A stretch of DNA of 64,000 bases from Ixodes scapularis (GCF_016920785.2 NW_024609857.1:189175027-189239026), one strand, 5' to 3'. Numbered from the stretch's first letter, positions 10,338 to 20,591 are shown. Translations and numbers: made by a program. Notes: a model not told the origin generated them from the letters alone.

Positions 10338-11279
10338 ATAGCGTGGTAGAGAAAGAAAAATAAAATAAACTCGTTTTGGAATCAAACTCAGAACTACGGT
10401 GTACGTCAGCGATTGTAAAAAAAGCAGACTAATTAGTTGAGTAATTAACTAAAATTTACTCATTTACTTTTGAATTACTGAAAATAAACATCTGGTTCCA
10501 ATCAGAACCTTGCTGAGCGTCATCGAAGACCCCTAAATCTGTTAGTTTTTGGAAGACTTAATGCATGTGTGAAGCGCGGGTGTGCGGTAAAGTTTCCAAC
10601 TCGTGCGCGGCGGGCAAACATTTGCGTTCCGAAAACACGGATGAAAAAATAATAATCCTCTTTTTCGCAATGCCAGCCTTGTGCATGAAGCACGATTATA
10701 AACTTTAGCGCACTTCCGCACTTCACACATGCGTTACGTTTTCATAAACCAAAGTGATTTGGGAGTTTTAACGGCGCTCAACAAAGCTCTGATTGCAATC
10801 ATATGTTTATTTTAAGTAGTCATAAAGAAAATTTCTCAATTCTAGCTAATTGCTTAACTATTTAGTGTGTTTTCAAACCCTGATGTCCGCCGTGGCTGGC
10901 AAGCTGCTTGCGAAATGTTTCCTTTTTTTTTTATCTCAACCACTTCATGGTAGAAATATTTTTGGTTTCACTGAAATACCCAGTTTATTGAATGGCATAA
11001 AATATGTATTTCTACTTCTCTGCGTTCATCTCAAGTTGTGAGTCTGTCGCGTTCAGTTTGTTGTTCCAGAAAATGTAGGCGCTCACAAAGGGATTTTTGA
11101 TCGCCGCATAATCTCTAGCGACTTCCGGGTCCCCAAATCAGCTTAACACACGCCCGGAACAAGACAATTTATTTATCGTCGTCAGAAAACAAAAACAAAA
11201 ATCTAGTTTAACCTTAAATCTCACAGGCACACGGAAGCAGCCAATCGCCAACGCAGCGTCAAAATATTCCAATTCCGAC
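10338..11279. other. No gene seen
   Basis: AT-rich intergenic DNA without recognisable features. Confidence 0.4.
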
Positions 11280-11770
11280 GGCATCCTTTTGTGGCACCGG
11301 CGCTTTCTAAGGCAAGTCCGCCGCGTACATCTTTTGATGTCGCTCTTCAGCTCGCCTTCCTCAAGCCCCGAGAGACTTCGATCGACCGTTCTCTTCAAAG
11401 ACGTGTGCAAAGTAGGCTCTCGTCGCCAGCAACGTCGGGCGGGAGGGCAGCGAGAGCGGTAACCACGCTGAGAGGCGCGCATTATTGGCGGGATCGCTAA
11501 GAGGATTGCCCCCTGGTTGCGCTTACCTAGCGCGATTATTCCCACAAAAGGCCGACGTCTGCCTGGCGGCGGCACCCTGTTTTGGGGAGAAATACTACTC
11601 GAGCAAATACTACGCGGCATCGATCGTCGGCCGGAACGACGCTCACAACTGGCGCGCGCGGCGTGCCGCTGCAGAAGGTATACACGAGGTCTTACCTGAA
11701 GATAGACCGGAGCGGGAACTACGAGCCGTCCCGGCCAGTGCAGCGCCAAGAACGTGTTACTTGATCACCT
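11280..11770. other. CpG- and GC-rich patch, no confirmed gene
   Basis: This block is markedly richer in CpG than its surroundings and holds ORFs on both strands, the longest 203 codons on the minus strand (11138-11749). None shows a domain I recognise, and open frames on both strands of GC-rich DNA are expected by chance. It could be a CpG island with a first exon. That is speculative. Confidence 0.25.
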
Positions 11771-12492
11771 AAAGAGGATGGCCCCGATTGGACACCCATT
11801 TTTGATGATATGGATTTTGGGGGAGTGTCCGTGAAGTGGAAAGAAGAAGTTGGTGGTCTCAAAGTGAACGAGGAGGGAGATTAGCAGAAGCAAACGGAAG
11901 TTCGCGACGGGTACAGTCGATGGAATGACACCGGCAGGCAGGCCTGTTGAGGCACGAATCTGGACAGGCGACAAGGCCCGTGGAAACGACGCACACGCAG
12001 GTCCATACTGCCGTCGATACCAACTGGAAACTACTAAAATCACGTACGTTTTTATTAGTGACCATGGACACGATGGCTGTGCCTGAGACGACTCCGTAAA
12101 TATCCTTATATTGTTGCTCTTGAGAGTCATGTTCCTCCAGTTTCACTTACACCGTTTTCGATAATTTTGTGTCCTCGTCATTAACCATCATCGTCCTCTT
12201 CACACCGATTCAACGTCAGAGATCGAATGAGATTCGTGTCCAATCAGCGAGGTCCCGAGTCTTAGTCGAACGGCGAAGTAGAAAACCGTGTCCAATATAT
12301 GCATCGAGTCTTTTCTTTTTTTTTTTTTTGTGACGTAGAAGTTTTAGTTTTTCGGCCTTGTTATTTAGCGTTTGTTGGCCTCAGTTGCCGTTGCGCTTCT
12401 CCCCAAGGTCACGTGACACCAACGTGGCCTTGGATTGGCTTCAATGGCTCGTAATGCCCGCCACGGTCCATCCTAAAGTGAAGCGGAGTTTT
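11771..12492. other. No gene seen
   Basis: Unremarkable intergenic DNA with a T run at 12313-12330. Confidence 0.4.
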
Positions 12493-12706
12493 CGGAGCGC
12501 AAGTTCGTCTGCTTCTTTTTGCAGGGGTTGCGGTGACGTCAGAACACCGAGCTCTGATTGGCTCTGATTGAAATGTAGTTTGTAGACTTCGAGGCAGCTA
12601 GCTTCGAGGTCTACCTACTATCTTTCAATCAGAGCCAATCGGAGCTCGACGTCTTTCTGACGTCACAACAACCCCTGCAAAAAGAAGCAGACGAACTTGC
12701 GCTCCG
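12493..12706. mobile_element. Fold-back MITE family, copy II (best preserved)
   Basis: A 214-bp near-perfect hairpin. The left arm starts CGGAGCGCAAGTTCGTCTGC and the right arm ends with its reverse complement. The arms continue through TTTTTGCAGGGGTTG, a GACGTCAGAA block, CCGAGCTCTGATTGGCT, and meet around GAGGCAGCTAGCTTCGAGG. Arm length is about 100 bp. No coding capacity. Confidence 0.85.
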
Positions 12707-12721
12707 TATAAGGTTCCTCTT

Positions 12722-13129
12722 TTGCGTCGGCCTAAAAACGCGCTAGGGGCGCTTCGGCGATTCCATCGTAAGCCGCTGTCACACTGGTCATACATCCTGC
12801 TAAAGACGGTCTACAAACACTGTCTGGGGCTTGTTTCTGCTCTGGTCACAATGGTCTGCAATGGCCTGCTCTACAGGGACCTGCAGTTGCCTGGTTCATG
12901 TTGGTCGTACAAAAGCTGTCCCCAGACATGTTTGAAGAATACAGATGTACCGAGCACACATGCCTGGAACATGCTTGAGGCGCAGATAATTCTGTCGTTG
13001 TGTCCGCTACGAACTCAGTGTCCTTTGTGTGATGTATCTGCAGTGATGGGTTCAGGGTGTCTCGTGGCTCAATCTCGAGACGGAGACATTTTGTTTTTTG
13101 GGGTTGCACGATGTCCGCCCAGCGCCTGA
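12722..13129 (+). CDS. Unrecognised 135-codon ORF
   Basis: Open from an ATG just after MITE copy II. The translation is rich in Cys, Leu and Ser, includes a CPLRTQCPLC cluster, and has no fold I recognise. The nucleotide sequence contains short imperfect tandem echoes (CTGGT/CTGCA..GCCTG), so it may be repeat-derived. It could equally be an exon fragment or chance. Confidence 0.15.
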   Translation: MRRPKNALGALRRFHRKPLSHWSYILLKTVYKHCLGLVSALVTMVCNGLLYRDLQLPGSCWSYKSCPQTCLKNTDVPSTHAWNMLEAQIILSLCPLRTQCPLCDVSAVMGSGCLVAQSRDGDILFFGVARCPPSA

Positions 13130-13135
13130 CAAACC

Positions 13136-14730
13136 TAACGTGTAATCATGTTCTGCACGGTATACAAATTAAAATTAATTAGTAAGCGGAGCTGCGTTTG
13201 TACGCTCAATGGCGCCAGAGCGTGTAGACTTTGCAAATAAATGAAAAAGGGTTGGGGAGGAAAGGAGGTCCATAATAGAAAAGAAGTTAAGAGCGAAATA
13301 TATGTGCTCCACCCACAGGCCTAACGCACCCCTTACAAGTTCTTCGCGGCTACCGAGAAAATAGTGTGCCGTCTTTCCTATTAATAGGCGACATCGGCAA
13401 TATCGGTTCCATGCGCGCGCGGAGAGAAAGTATCCAGCGACTCGTCTTGCTGATGCGGAGGTGTGACGTCGTCGCGTTGCAGCGAAGTGACTCTGCTACT
13501 TCGAACAATGTGAAGGAGAAAACCAGGAAGTCTTTCTACCACCCGATATCGAGGGCGGCGTCGGGACACGACTTTAATTTTGTCCAACGACACCCTTGTG
13601 CGTGACAGCTGCAGGACGGCGAAGCCACTCTTTCCCTGGAATACCGAGCGACTGATCGTAGCAACGAGACTTCATTGGTAAGGGCGCCACGTTTCACGGA
13701 TGAATAAATACGGTTTCGAAAGCGTTATTTCGTCAGGCATTCTTTTATCTTTTATTAAAATGGAGCTGAAGATGTTCTCGTAAAAAATGAGCTAAAGGTG
13801 CATTCCAGCGTATTCGTGTTCTGTTAATTTGAATATCACGAGCATTTGTCCCGAACGTCTAAATAAACGCGAGAAAACATACCTTTCGGTGCGACGTCAT
13901 ACCCAGAGGTTTCAACCGCCTTGCGCATGCCACTCGTGAGGGAAGACGTGCAACGTATTTTACTGCTCGGGTGAGGCTTGCGGATGGCGCGGAAATGTTG
14001 GATATCTCCGTAGAATACACCAGTATTCTCTTATCTCACCGAACATGCCGAGAATGAGGGGCTTCAGGGCTATTTTGAAAGCTCTCCTGTGGCTACTTGG
14101 CACGTCATTATGAAATATATTTTATAATCGCAATCCTAAAAATAAAAAAATTATTTTTTTTTAATTCGAATTTTTTTGCTTTTTTCAAAGGCGGCAGACA
14201 AGCTGATTAAATCCGTTGAGGTAGCACGGCGGTTGCGTCAGTGGCGCATCTCAAGAACCGCCCGTTATTGATAGGGGAAACGGTAACGTTTTTACGACGC
14301 CTCACAAACACCATCACGAAAAAGCGCTCGTTCATCCTCGACTATTCGACTTTAGTGAGAAGCGAGCAGCACAAAGACGAAAGAAAAACCGTCGACGCCA
14401 ACGAACCGTGTCGACCAAAGTGTCTAAAATCTCTAAGCCTATTCACTCAAACAAGAGGGCACACCAAACAGTTCAACACCAACATGGCCGTTGTATTTTC
14501 AACTCATCACACAGAAACTCATCACACAGAAAGCAGGACGTTATGACGTATGCCCGGGATGGTGAAGTGCGTGAAATCACTGCGAGAAGCTGGCGTCGCC
14601 TACAACTCAATGCCGTTTTGAAGAAGAAATAAAACGTTCGTTTGTAAAGCTCTAACGTCACTAATATCAAGAAAAGGAGTGCGAGCACTGCGCCGAGAAA
14701 CTGACTGAGGGAGAGGAGGAGGGGAGAGGG
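13136..14730. other. No gene seen
   Basis: Intergenic DNA; a short tandem CATCACACAGAAACT-type duplication at 14505-14532. No domain-bearing ORF. Confidence 0.4.
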
Positions 14731-14796
14731 GACGTCAGAACGCCGAGCTCTGATTGGAAGGATTAGTGGGCAGACGTAAAGCTAGCTATGCTCTCG
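14731..14796. mobile_element. Fold-back MITE family, half-copy fragment
   Basis: GACGTCAGAACGCCGAGCTC and TGATTGG match one arm of the MITE family at 10124, 12493 and 60697. It is followed by a remnant of the core (ATTAGTGGGCAGACGTAAAGCTAGC). The other arm is missing. Confidence 0.6.
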
Positions 14797-15130
14797 TTCT
14801 CCGCAATTTTTCCAGCAAATTGGCAGGCGAAGTCACGTAATTTTTTTTTTCGGAGGCATTTTTCGAGGTATTTTTTAGCGGAAATCTACTATAAAACATA
14901 GCGTCCATATACCAAAGGGCCTGTGTACGAAAGCACCCAACCTAGTTTTGATTGCCCCCCGAACTCTTTGTTCTCGCATCCTCATCATTTTAGGCCTTGC
15001 TAAACTGCAAAACAAAAGGTGCCCAAGTTTCCCGAGGGATTATCTTTAGCCCGAAATCATTTAGCTTGCATTCCTGAAATAATTCATTTTGCCAGTACTT
15101 TTCTCTCAAGCTTCAAAACCGGAGGCCATA
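14797..15130. other. No gene seen
   Basis: Flank of the minisatellite composite, without recognisable features. Confidence 0.35.
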
Positions 15131-15289
15131 AATTAAAACAAAAAAAAAGTGAAAGCCGTTTACAACTCCCTGTAAAACCGAATTAGAGCGCAGCTCTTGA
15201 GGAGGAGGAGGAAGGAAGGGTACTGGGGGGTGAAGTGACCTGGGGGTCACGTGACCTTGGGGGTCACGTGACGATGCCGATGATGTCAT

Positions 15290-15500
15290 CAGTGACGTCA
15301 CTGATGACATCATCAGTGACGATGACGATGCGGACTCCGATGACGTCATCAACCACGATGACTATGACGATGCGGATGCCGGTGACGTCATCAGTGACGT
15401 CACTGATGACGTCATTCGTGATGATGACGATGACGATGCGGATGCCGGTGACGTCATCAGTGACGTCACTGATGACGTCATCAGCGATGATGCAGACTTG
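15290..15500 (+). repeat. 66-bp minisatellite with TGACGTCA palindromes
   Basis: Units such as GATGCGGATGCCGGTGACG recur at 15369 and 15435, exactly 66 bp apart. Each unit carries three consecutive 12-nt palindromes centred on TGACGTCA. An older, diverged unit precedes them. The same unit occurs inverted at 16383-16560 and six times at 23099-23494. Confidence 0.9.
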
Positions 15501-15504
15501 TACC

Positions 15505-15656
15505 GTACGCATTACAAGTAATCAAATTACTTGTAATCGATTACTTTTGGGAGTAATTTTGTAATCAGTTGATTACTTTCATTAAGCAGTAATCATAAGA
15601 GTAATCTGATTACTTTTTGAAGTAATAAAATTACTTGTAACCGTTACAATTTGTCC
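15505..15656. repeat. GTAATC/GATTAC-rich module
   Basis: Dense alternation of GTAATC and GATTACTTT, beginning after CAGACTTGTACCGT. A homologous module in reverse orientation sits at 22951-23095, also joined to a 66-bp array through a near-identical boundary (CAGTCTTGTAC on the minus strand). It looks like one terminal region of a DNA transposon family; superfamily not determined. Confidence 0.55.
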
Positions 15657-15661
15657 ACGGG

Positions 15662-15688
15662 ACCCCCCCCCCCCCCCCCCCCCCCCCC
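15662..15688. repeat. Poly-C run (~27 nt)
   Basis: Uninterrupted C run between the GTAATC module and the internal B-end. Similar runs occur at 20118, 26580, 36461, 37246 (G) and 42469. Length is likely unstable and error-prone in sequencing. Confidence 0.85.
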
Positions 15689-15701
15689 GGGCACACGCCT
15701 T

Positions 15702-15772
15702 TTAGAGCGCAGCTCTTAGGGGCCCGTTCCCGGCTTGAGCGGCGTCGCCGTCGGCGTCGGCGTCGGCGTAAC
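15702..15772 (+). repeat. Conserved B-end of the minisatellite element
   Basis: TTTTAGAGCGCAGCTCTTAG leads into GGGCCCGTTCCCGGCTTGAG and a (GGCGTC)n stretch ending in GTAACC. The same end, in reverse complement, closes the elements at 23690-23755 and 60088-60152. Confidence 0.8.
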
Positions 15773-16310
15773 CGCAACCCTCGTAACCCTCGTGAGGGTT
15801 ACGAGGGTTACGAGGGTTAATCTCATGAGGGTTACCCTCACGAGGATCACGAGGGCCACGAGGGTTACTTACCCTCGTAACCCTCACGAGGGTTACGAGG
15901 GTTAGTTACCCTCAAAAGGGTTACCTTCACGAGGGTTACCCTCACGAGGGTTACTTACCCTTGTAACCCTCACGAGGGTTACGAGGGTTAGTAACCCTCG
16001 TGAGGGTAACCCTCGTGAAGGTAACCCTTTTGAGGGTTACGAGGGTTAGTAACCCTCGTGAGGGTAACCTTCACGAGGGTTACCCTCACGAGGGTCACGA
16101 GGGTTATGAGAGTTACCCTCACGAGGGTTACTCACCCTCGTAACCCTCACGAGGGTTACGAGGGTTAGTTACCCTCACGAGGGTCACGAGGGTTATGAGA
16201 GTTACCCTTACGAGGGTCACGAGAGTTACCCTCACGAGGGTCACGAGAGTTGCCCTCACAAGGGTTACTAGGGTTACCCTCACGAGGGTCACGATGGTTA
16301 CCCAGGTCGT
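15773..16310. repeat. CCCTCRYGAGGG minisatellite
   Basis: About 540 bp of irregular 21-28-bp units built from CCCTCGTGAGGG or CCCTCACGAGGG joined by GTTA / GTTACGAGGGTTA. Units occur in both orientations, so the array is largely self-complementary. TTAGGG-like words occur but the pattern is not telomeric. Confidence 0.85.
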
Positions 16311-16680
16311 GACCCCCCCTGGGGTCACGTGACCTGGGGATACCCCCCGAGGTCACGTGACCCCCCGTTGACGTCATAGGCACTGATGACGTCGTCAGTG
16401 ACGTCACTGATGACGTCACCGGCATCCGCATCGTCATCGTCATCATCACTGATGACGTCATTAGTGACGTCACTGATGACGTCACCGGCATCCGCATCGT
16501 CATCATCATCACTGATGGCGGCATCAGTGACGCTACTGATGACGTCATCGGTATCGTCACGTGGCCCCAGGTCACGTGACCCCCCGACGTCACGTGACGC
16601 CCCAAGGTCACGTGACTCCCACAAGGTCACGTGACCCACAAGGTCACGTGACCCCCCGCCCCCCGAGGTCACTTGACCCA
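16311..16680. repeat. CACGTG repeats flanking an inverted 66-bp array
   Basis: GGTCACGTGACC palindromes with C-rich spacers occur at 16323-16360 and repeatedly at 16557-16675. Between them, 16383-16560 holds about two and a half 66-bp units in reverse orientation relative to 15290-15500 (CACCGGCATCCGCATCGTC at intervals of 66 and 63 bp). Confidence 0.85.
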
Positions 16681-16762
16681 CCCCCCAGTACCCTTCCCTC
16701 CTCCTCCTCAAGAGCTGCGCTCTAATTCGGCGTTACAGGGAGTTGTAAACGGCTTTCATTTT

Positions 16763-19565
16763 ATTTATTTATTTATTTAGATACCTTAAGGACCCCCTTG
16801 GGGGTATTACATAAGGGGTGGGTACAGAGCGTAAAACAAAAGGGTAAAAACACGCCAAAAACAACTCGCGTACAAAGAGCAAAAACACACAAATGTGAAA
16901 GGCAAACTGTACACATATAGATGGTTCGTACAAACCTAAAGTGGGGAGTCTAGCAAGCGTTTCTTAAATTCTATCGGGTCATGAGTGATGATGACGTTCT
17001 CGGGAAGATCGTTCCAATCAATGGCAGTGCGTGAAAAAAATGAATTCTGGAAGGTGACGGTTCTTGCTTTGGGGCGTCTTACGCCGAGGTTATGTCCCGT
17101 ACGACGAAGCCGGTATTCTGAAGATATGATGTATGATGACCGGAGGCACTGACTGTAGTAAAATTTGTGAAAAAGAGATAGCCTAGCAAGTTTACGACGG
17201 ACAGAAAGGACAGGGAGGTTTGCACGGATTTTAAGATTAGTTACGCTAGAAAAGGAAGAATAATCTGAGTAGATAAAACGTACTGCACGATTCTGGAGTG
17301 ATTCGAGGTTATTGATGAGATAGGCCTGATGCGGGTCCCAGATGGCAGATGCGTACTCCAATTTAGGACGGACAAGGGATGAGTAGGCAAGCAGCTTTAG
17401 GTGAGGAGGGGCTAGCTTAAGGTTACGTTTTAAGAAGCCTAGTGAGCGATTAGCAGTGGAGATAACGTGACTGATATGAGTAGCCCAGGAAAGATCAGAT
17501 GAGAGGTGGACTCCGAGATACTTATAGGAAAGGCTTTTCTGCAGAGGTACGTTATTAAGTGAGTAGGAAAACACGGAGGGGCTTACACGACGTGTAAATG
17601 ACACGAGCTGGCATTTCTGGACGTTAAGAGACATCTGCCATTCTTCGCACCACGCTTGAATTCGTACGAGGTCATCTTGAATGAGTTGGTGGTCCGAAGG
17701 GTTAGTTACTTGGTGGTAGATGACGCAATCGTCAGCGAAGAGGCGAATATGCGACGTGATTGATACGGGTAGGTCGTTAATGTATATTAGAAATAGGAGT
17801 GGTCCAAGGACCGATCCCTGAGGAACGCCTGAGGTGACTTCGGCAATAGAGGATGATGACTGGTTAACGGTAACGAATTGATGTCTATGCGTAAGAAAGC
17901 TAATGATCCAGTTCAAAATCGCGGGGTCTAAGTTAAGTTGATTAAGCTTGTATATGAGACGTCTGTGAGGGACCTTATCAAAAGCTTTAGCAAAGTCTAG
18001 AAAGATGGCGTCAGTTTGAATGTTAGAGTCGAGGTTAACATGCAGGTCATGGACGAAAGACGCGAGTTGAGTTTCACAGGAGAAGTTTTTTCGGAAGCCG
18101 TGTTGGGCGGAATGGATATAGTTGTTTTCTAACAAGTGATGAATGATTTTGGAGTAGATGATATGTTCCATTATTTTACACGACACGCTTGTTAGGGAGA
18201 TGGGACGGTAGTTAGAAGGGGAGCACTTGTTTCCGTTTTTGTAGATTGGGACGATCTTCCCAACTTTCCAGTCGTATGGCAAGGAACCAGTAGAAAGTGA
18301 CTGTGCAAAAAGCTTTGCCAATATTACGCTAGATATATCTTCAGTATTTTTCAACACTTTTACATTTATTTCGTCAATACCGGCTGATGAAGAAATCTTA
18401 AGGGTGTCGATGATTTTCACAATTCCAGCCGGTTCAAACGTGATCCCATCCATGGATGTAGGAAAGGCAGGAGGAACCATAGAAAACATATCATTGCACT
18501 CTTGTGTGAACACTGAACAAAAAACATCATTGAATTTTTCTGCACATTCATCATCAGGAACCAAAGAGTCATCGTCGTTTTTAAGATTGATTACTATTTC
18601 AGGTTTAGGATTAACGACATTCCAAAACTTTTTTGGGTTGCTCTGCAGCATGCATGGGAGATCAACATTAAAAAACGCTCGTTTTTGTGTTCTGATTGCG
18701 CTTCTGAATTGTCTGTCCGAACTATAGAACTTATCCCAGTCCGAGCTGCGCTCCGTGGTTTTGGCTTTACGAAAGAGTCTCTTTTTTTTCGTGCTTAAAC
18801 GTTTCAGGGTAACATTAAACCATGGAGCAGAAGCGCTTTCGAAAAATGTCACAGTTGGGATAAAGCTTTCAGCTAGTTGTTGCATTTTAGATTTGTACAT
18901 AGTCCAATTTTCACAGACGGACCGATTGTCAAAGTCTATTAAAAGGACATCTAAGAATTTCCCTAGCTCAGTATTCATTCCTTGATAATTCCCTTTCTCG
19001 TATAGTTTTACGGTTTTCTTCCGCTTCGATTTTGACTGAATATTTAAAGAAAATGTGCAGTAAATCACTTTATGGTCACTTATTTCGTGTAGGTAGTTTA
19101 TCGACTTTAGAGAGTCAGGATCAGAAACAAGGATGAGGTCAAGGATGTTCGAAGAGTGGGTGGTTGATCGTGTGGGTTTAGTTACAAGCTGCGAGAGATC
19201 GAAATTGAAGCAAAGGTTAACGAAACCAGTCGCTTCACTCGTATCAAGAGGGACCGAAACGGATAAGGCGGGCCAATCAATAGAGGGGTAATTAAAGTCA
19301 CCGAAAAGCAGAATACTGGATTTGGGATATTTAAGGTACAATTCATTGAAAGCGTCATTGAGGTTAATTAGAAAAGATGGATCGCTGTGAGGGGGTCGGT
19401 AACATACACCGATAAGGAGCGAAGCGTGTTGAACCGTGCAAGAAAGCCATAGCATTTCCAACGGTGAAGACAAGCTTACTAGGTTGCACACAAAACTATC
19501 TTTTATCGCAATCAAGACCCCCCCTCCCCGGCCACTTTCCCTATCTTTGCGATGAATTGACAAAA
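16763..19565 (-). mobile_element. CR1/L2-like LINE, 5'-truncated, minus strand
   Basis: The 3' end lies at the left, with an (AAAT)n tail (16757-16780 on plus) preceded by a 3' UTR that contains ACCCCC-TT-GGGGGT (16792-16805) and CCTTAAGG. The coding region is intact back to the C-terminal half of the endonuclease (HRKDRESGRGGGVLIA), where recognisable LINE sequence ends near 19565. This is the usual dead-on-arrival 5' truncation. It lies directly against the A-end of the minisatellite element. Confidence 0.85.
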
Positions 19566-19743
19566 ATATAATTTGCTTTTTTTTTCGAACGGAAAAAAAA
19601 AAAGATTTTTCCGGAGCTGTAGGAAACGAGGTCAATCTCTTTCTATGCACAATTTCTGTGGAATATCCGTTTTTCTTTTTTTTTTCGAGCTGGGACTGGG
19701 AGTGGGAAGCCCCAGGAAAGCCACAGTGCGCGACAAAGGTCAT
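16936..19743 (-). CDS. LINE ORF2: partial endonuclease + reverse transcriptase
   Basis: A 935-residue open frame. The first ~60 residues are probably not LINE-derived, because the frame runs past the truncation point. From about residue 65 it reads as an AP-endonuclease C-terminal half (GVCYRPP, LLFGDFNYPSIDW, SDHKVIYC). The reverse transcriptase follows: NYRPISLTS, DFAKAFDKVPH, GVPQGSVLGPLLFLIYINDL and FADD with catalytic D671/D672, then the thumb (YLGVHL) and a C-terminal KLEYASAIWDP region. These motifs fit the Jockey/CR1/L2 group. The absence of stops over ~860 codons indicates a young copy, but the missing endonuclease N-terminus makes it non-autonomous. Confidence 0.9.
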   Translation of the reverse strand: MTFVAHCGFPGASHSQSQLEKKKKNGYSTEIVHRKRLTSFPTAPEKSFFFSVRKKKQIIFLSIHRKDRESGRGGGVLIAIKDSFVCNLVSLSSPLEMLWLSCTVQHASLLIGVCYRPPHSDPSFLINLNDAFNELYLKYPKSSILLFGDFNYPSIDWPALSVSVPLDTSEATGFVNLCFNFDLSQLVTKPTRSTTHSSNILDLILVSDPDSLKSINYLHEISDHKVIYCTFSLNIQSKSKRKKTVKLYEKGNYQGMNTELGKFLDVLLIDFDNRSVCENWTMYKSKMQQLAESFIPTVTFFESASAPWFNVTLKRLSTKKKRLFRKAKTTERSSDWDKFYSSDRQFRSAIRTQKRAFFNVDLPCMLQSNPKKFWNVVNPKPEIVINLKNDDDSLVPDDECAEKFNDVFCSVFTQECNDMFSMVPPAFPTSMDGITFEPAGIVKIIDTLKISSSAGIDEINVKVLKNTEDISSVILAKLFAQSLSTGSLPYDWKVGKIVPIYKNGNKCSPSNYRPISLTSVSCKIMEHIIYSKIIHHLLENNYIHSAQHGFRKNFSCETQLASFVHDLHVNLDSNIQTDAIFLDFAKAFDKVPHRRLIYKLNQLNLDPAILNWIISFLTHRHQFVTVNQSSSSIAEVTSGVPQGSVLGPLLFLIYINDLPVSITSHIRLFADDCVIYHQVTNPSDHQLIQDDLVRIQAWCEEWQMSLNVQKCQLVSFTRRVSPSVFSYSLNNVPLQKSLSYKYLGVHLSSDLSWATHISHVISTANRSLGFLKRNLKLAPPHLKLLAYSSLVRPKLEYASAIWDPHQAYLINNLESLQNRAVRFIYSDYSSFSSVTNLKIRANLPVLSVRRKLARLSLFHKFYYSQCLRSSYIISSEYRLRRTGHNLGVRRPKARTVTFQNSFFSRTAIDWNDLPENVIITHDPIEFKKRLLDSPL

Positions 19744-20300
19744 TCAGGGCGAAGTTTGAGGAAGCAGAATGTAGCTTTGTGAGTCCTTCGTTCGAACTAG
19801 CACCCTCACACACAGAAATAAAAAAAATCCTGCTTAGGGTACCTACTCGCAGCCCGTAGGAGAACCAGAACCGAAGAATGCCTAAAGCGGATGCAAAATA
19901 TGACAAAGGCAGTTGAAATATTTCCCCATTTCCCCTACGTGGTCTTTGTGACAAGCAATGTTTCGAGTTGAGAAGTGCTCGGGGCGATCTCTTCCGCTAA
20001 TGGATACTACACATGATCCGTTTCAAATCCTGGAGCTGCTGCTCTTTTGTATAACATGCGAGCTCATCCACATGTGAATAATAAAATGAGCGACGCAAAC
20101 TTTGAGCGACAACCCTTCCCCCCCCCCCCCCCCCCACACACACACTGGTGAACGCCCAAATCATTAAACGTCTTCAAACGAATTTTATGCTTGTGTCCGC
20201 ATTGTGAGAATGCAACGGCCCCGAAGAGGGAGCCAGTTTTTCTTCTTCAATACTTGTACAAATGTGAAATATAGTTTGGAAGTAGTTCATTGTTATGAGC
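19566..20300. other. No gene seen
   Basis: Sequence between the LINE and the Penelope insertion, with A/T runs and a C run at 20118-20136. No recognisable coding sequence. Confidence 0.4.
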
Positions 20301-20591
20301 TCTAAAGATGCTATACATAATTAAACAGCGCACAAGGAGAGGGACAGAAAAGGAAGACAGAACAGGCAAGCGCTGACTCGCAACTGACGATTTACTATGA
20401 AAAGGAGAAGGAAGAAAACTACACACATGAACATATATCGGAAAAGAGAAAGATGTGAAAAAGCTAATAAATTAAATAAAATTACACCTAAAATAATTAT
20501 AGCTGAAAAGGAAAACAAAATAAAATGAAAATCAATCTCTCAAAGTCCTAGGCATGTCCAGTGCCGGCACTCCGAAGCCTTGACCATACAC

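Larger units (their letters stand above)
15133..16760. mobile_element. Composite palindromic-minisatellite element, locus 1
   Basis: The outermost ~85 bp are inverted copies of each other. GTTTACAACTCCCTGTAA..AATTAGAGCGCAGCTCTTGA (A-end, 15157-15230) faces its reverse complement at 16680-16755. Between them, in order: CACGTG repeats, a 66-bp TGACGTCA array, a GTAATC-rich module, a C run, an internal B-end (15702-15770), a CCCTCGTGAGGG array, CACGTG repeats, an inverted 66-bp array, CACGTG repeats. The segment 15702-16755 alone reads as one complete B-end to A-end element; 15157-15500 would be the A half of a second one. There is no transposase; long ORFs here come from periods divisible by three. 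Confidence 0.7.

Noticed and set aside
11138..11749. 203-codon minus-strand ORF as a host gene
   Set aside because: GC-rich DNA with overlapping ORFs on both strands, Arg-rich translation, no recognised domain and no splice context.
15235..15564. Long ORFs translating to MTSSVTSLMTS-type repeats, also at 16165-16711, 22970-23627 and 27322-27570
   Set aside because: The units are 66 or 57 bp, multiples of three, so several frames stay open on both strands. The peptides are by-products of the arrays.
15773..16310. Telomere-like GAGGGTTA words
   Set aside because: The arthropod telomere is TTAGG. Here the words are part of irregular CCCTCRYGAGGG units in both orientations, inside an element.
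15290..16560. CRISPR-like regular repeats
   Set aside because: The spacing units are themselves repeated, there are no unique spacers or cas genes, and the context is eukaryotic.
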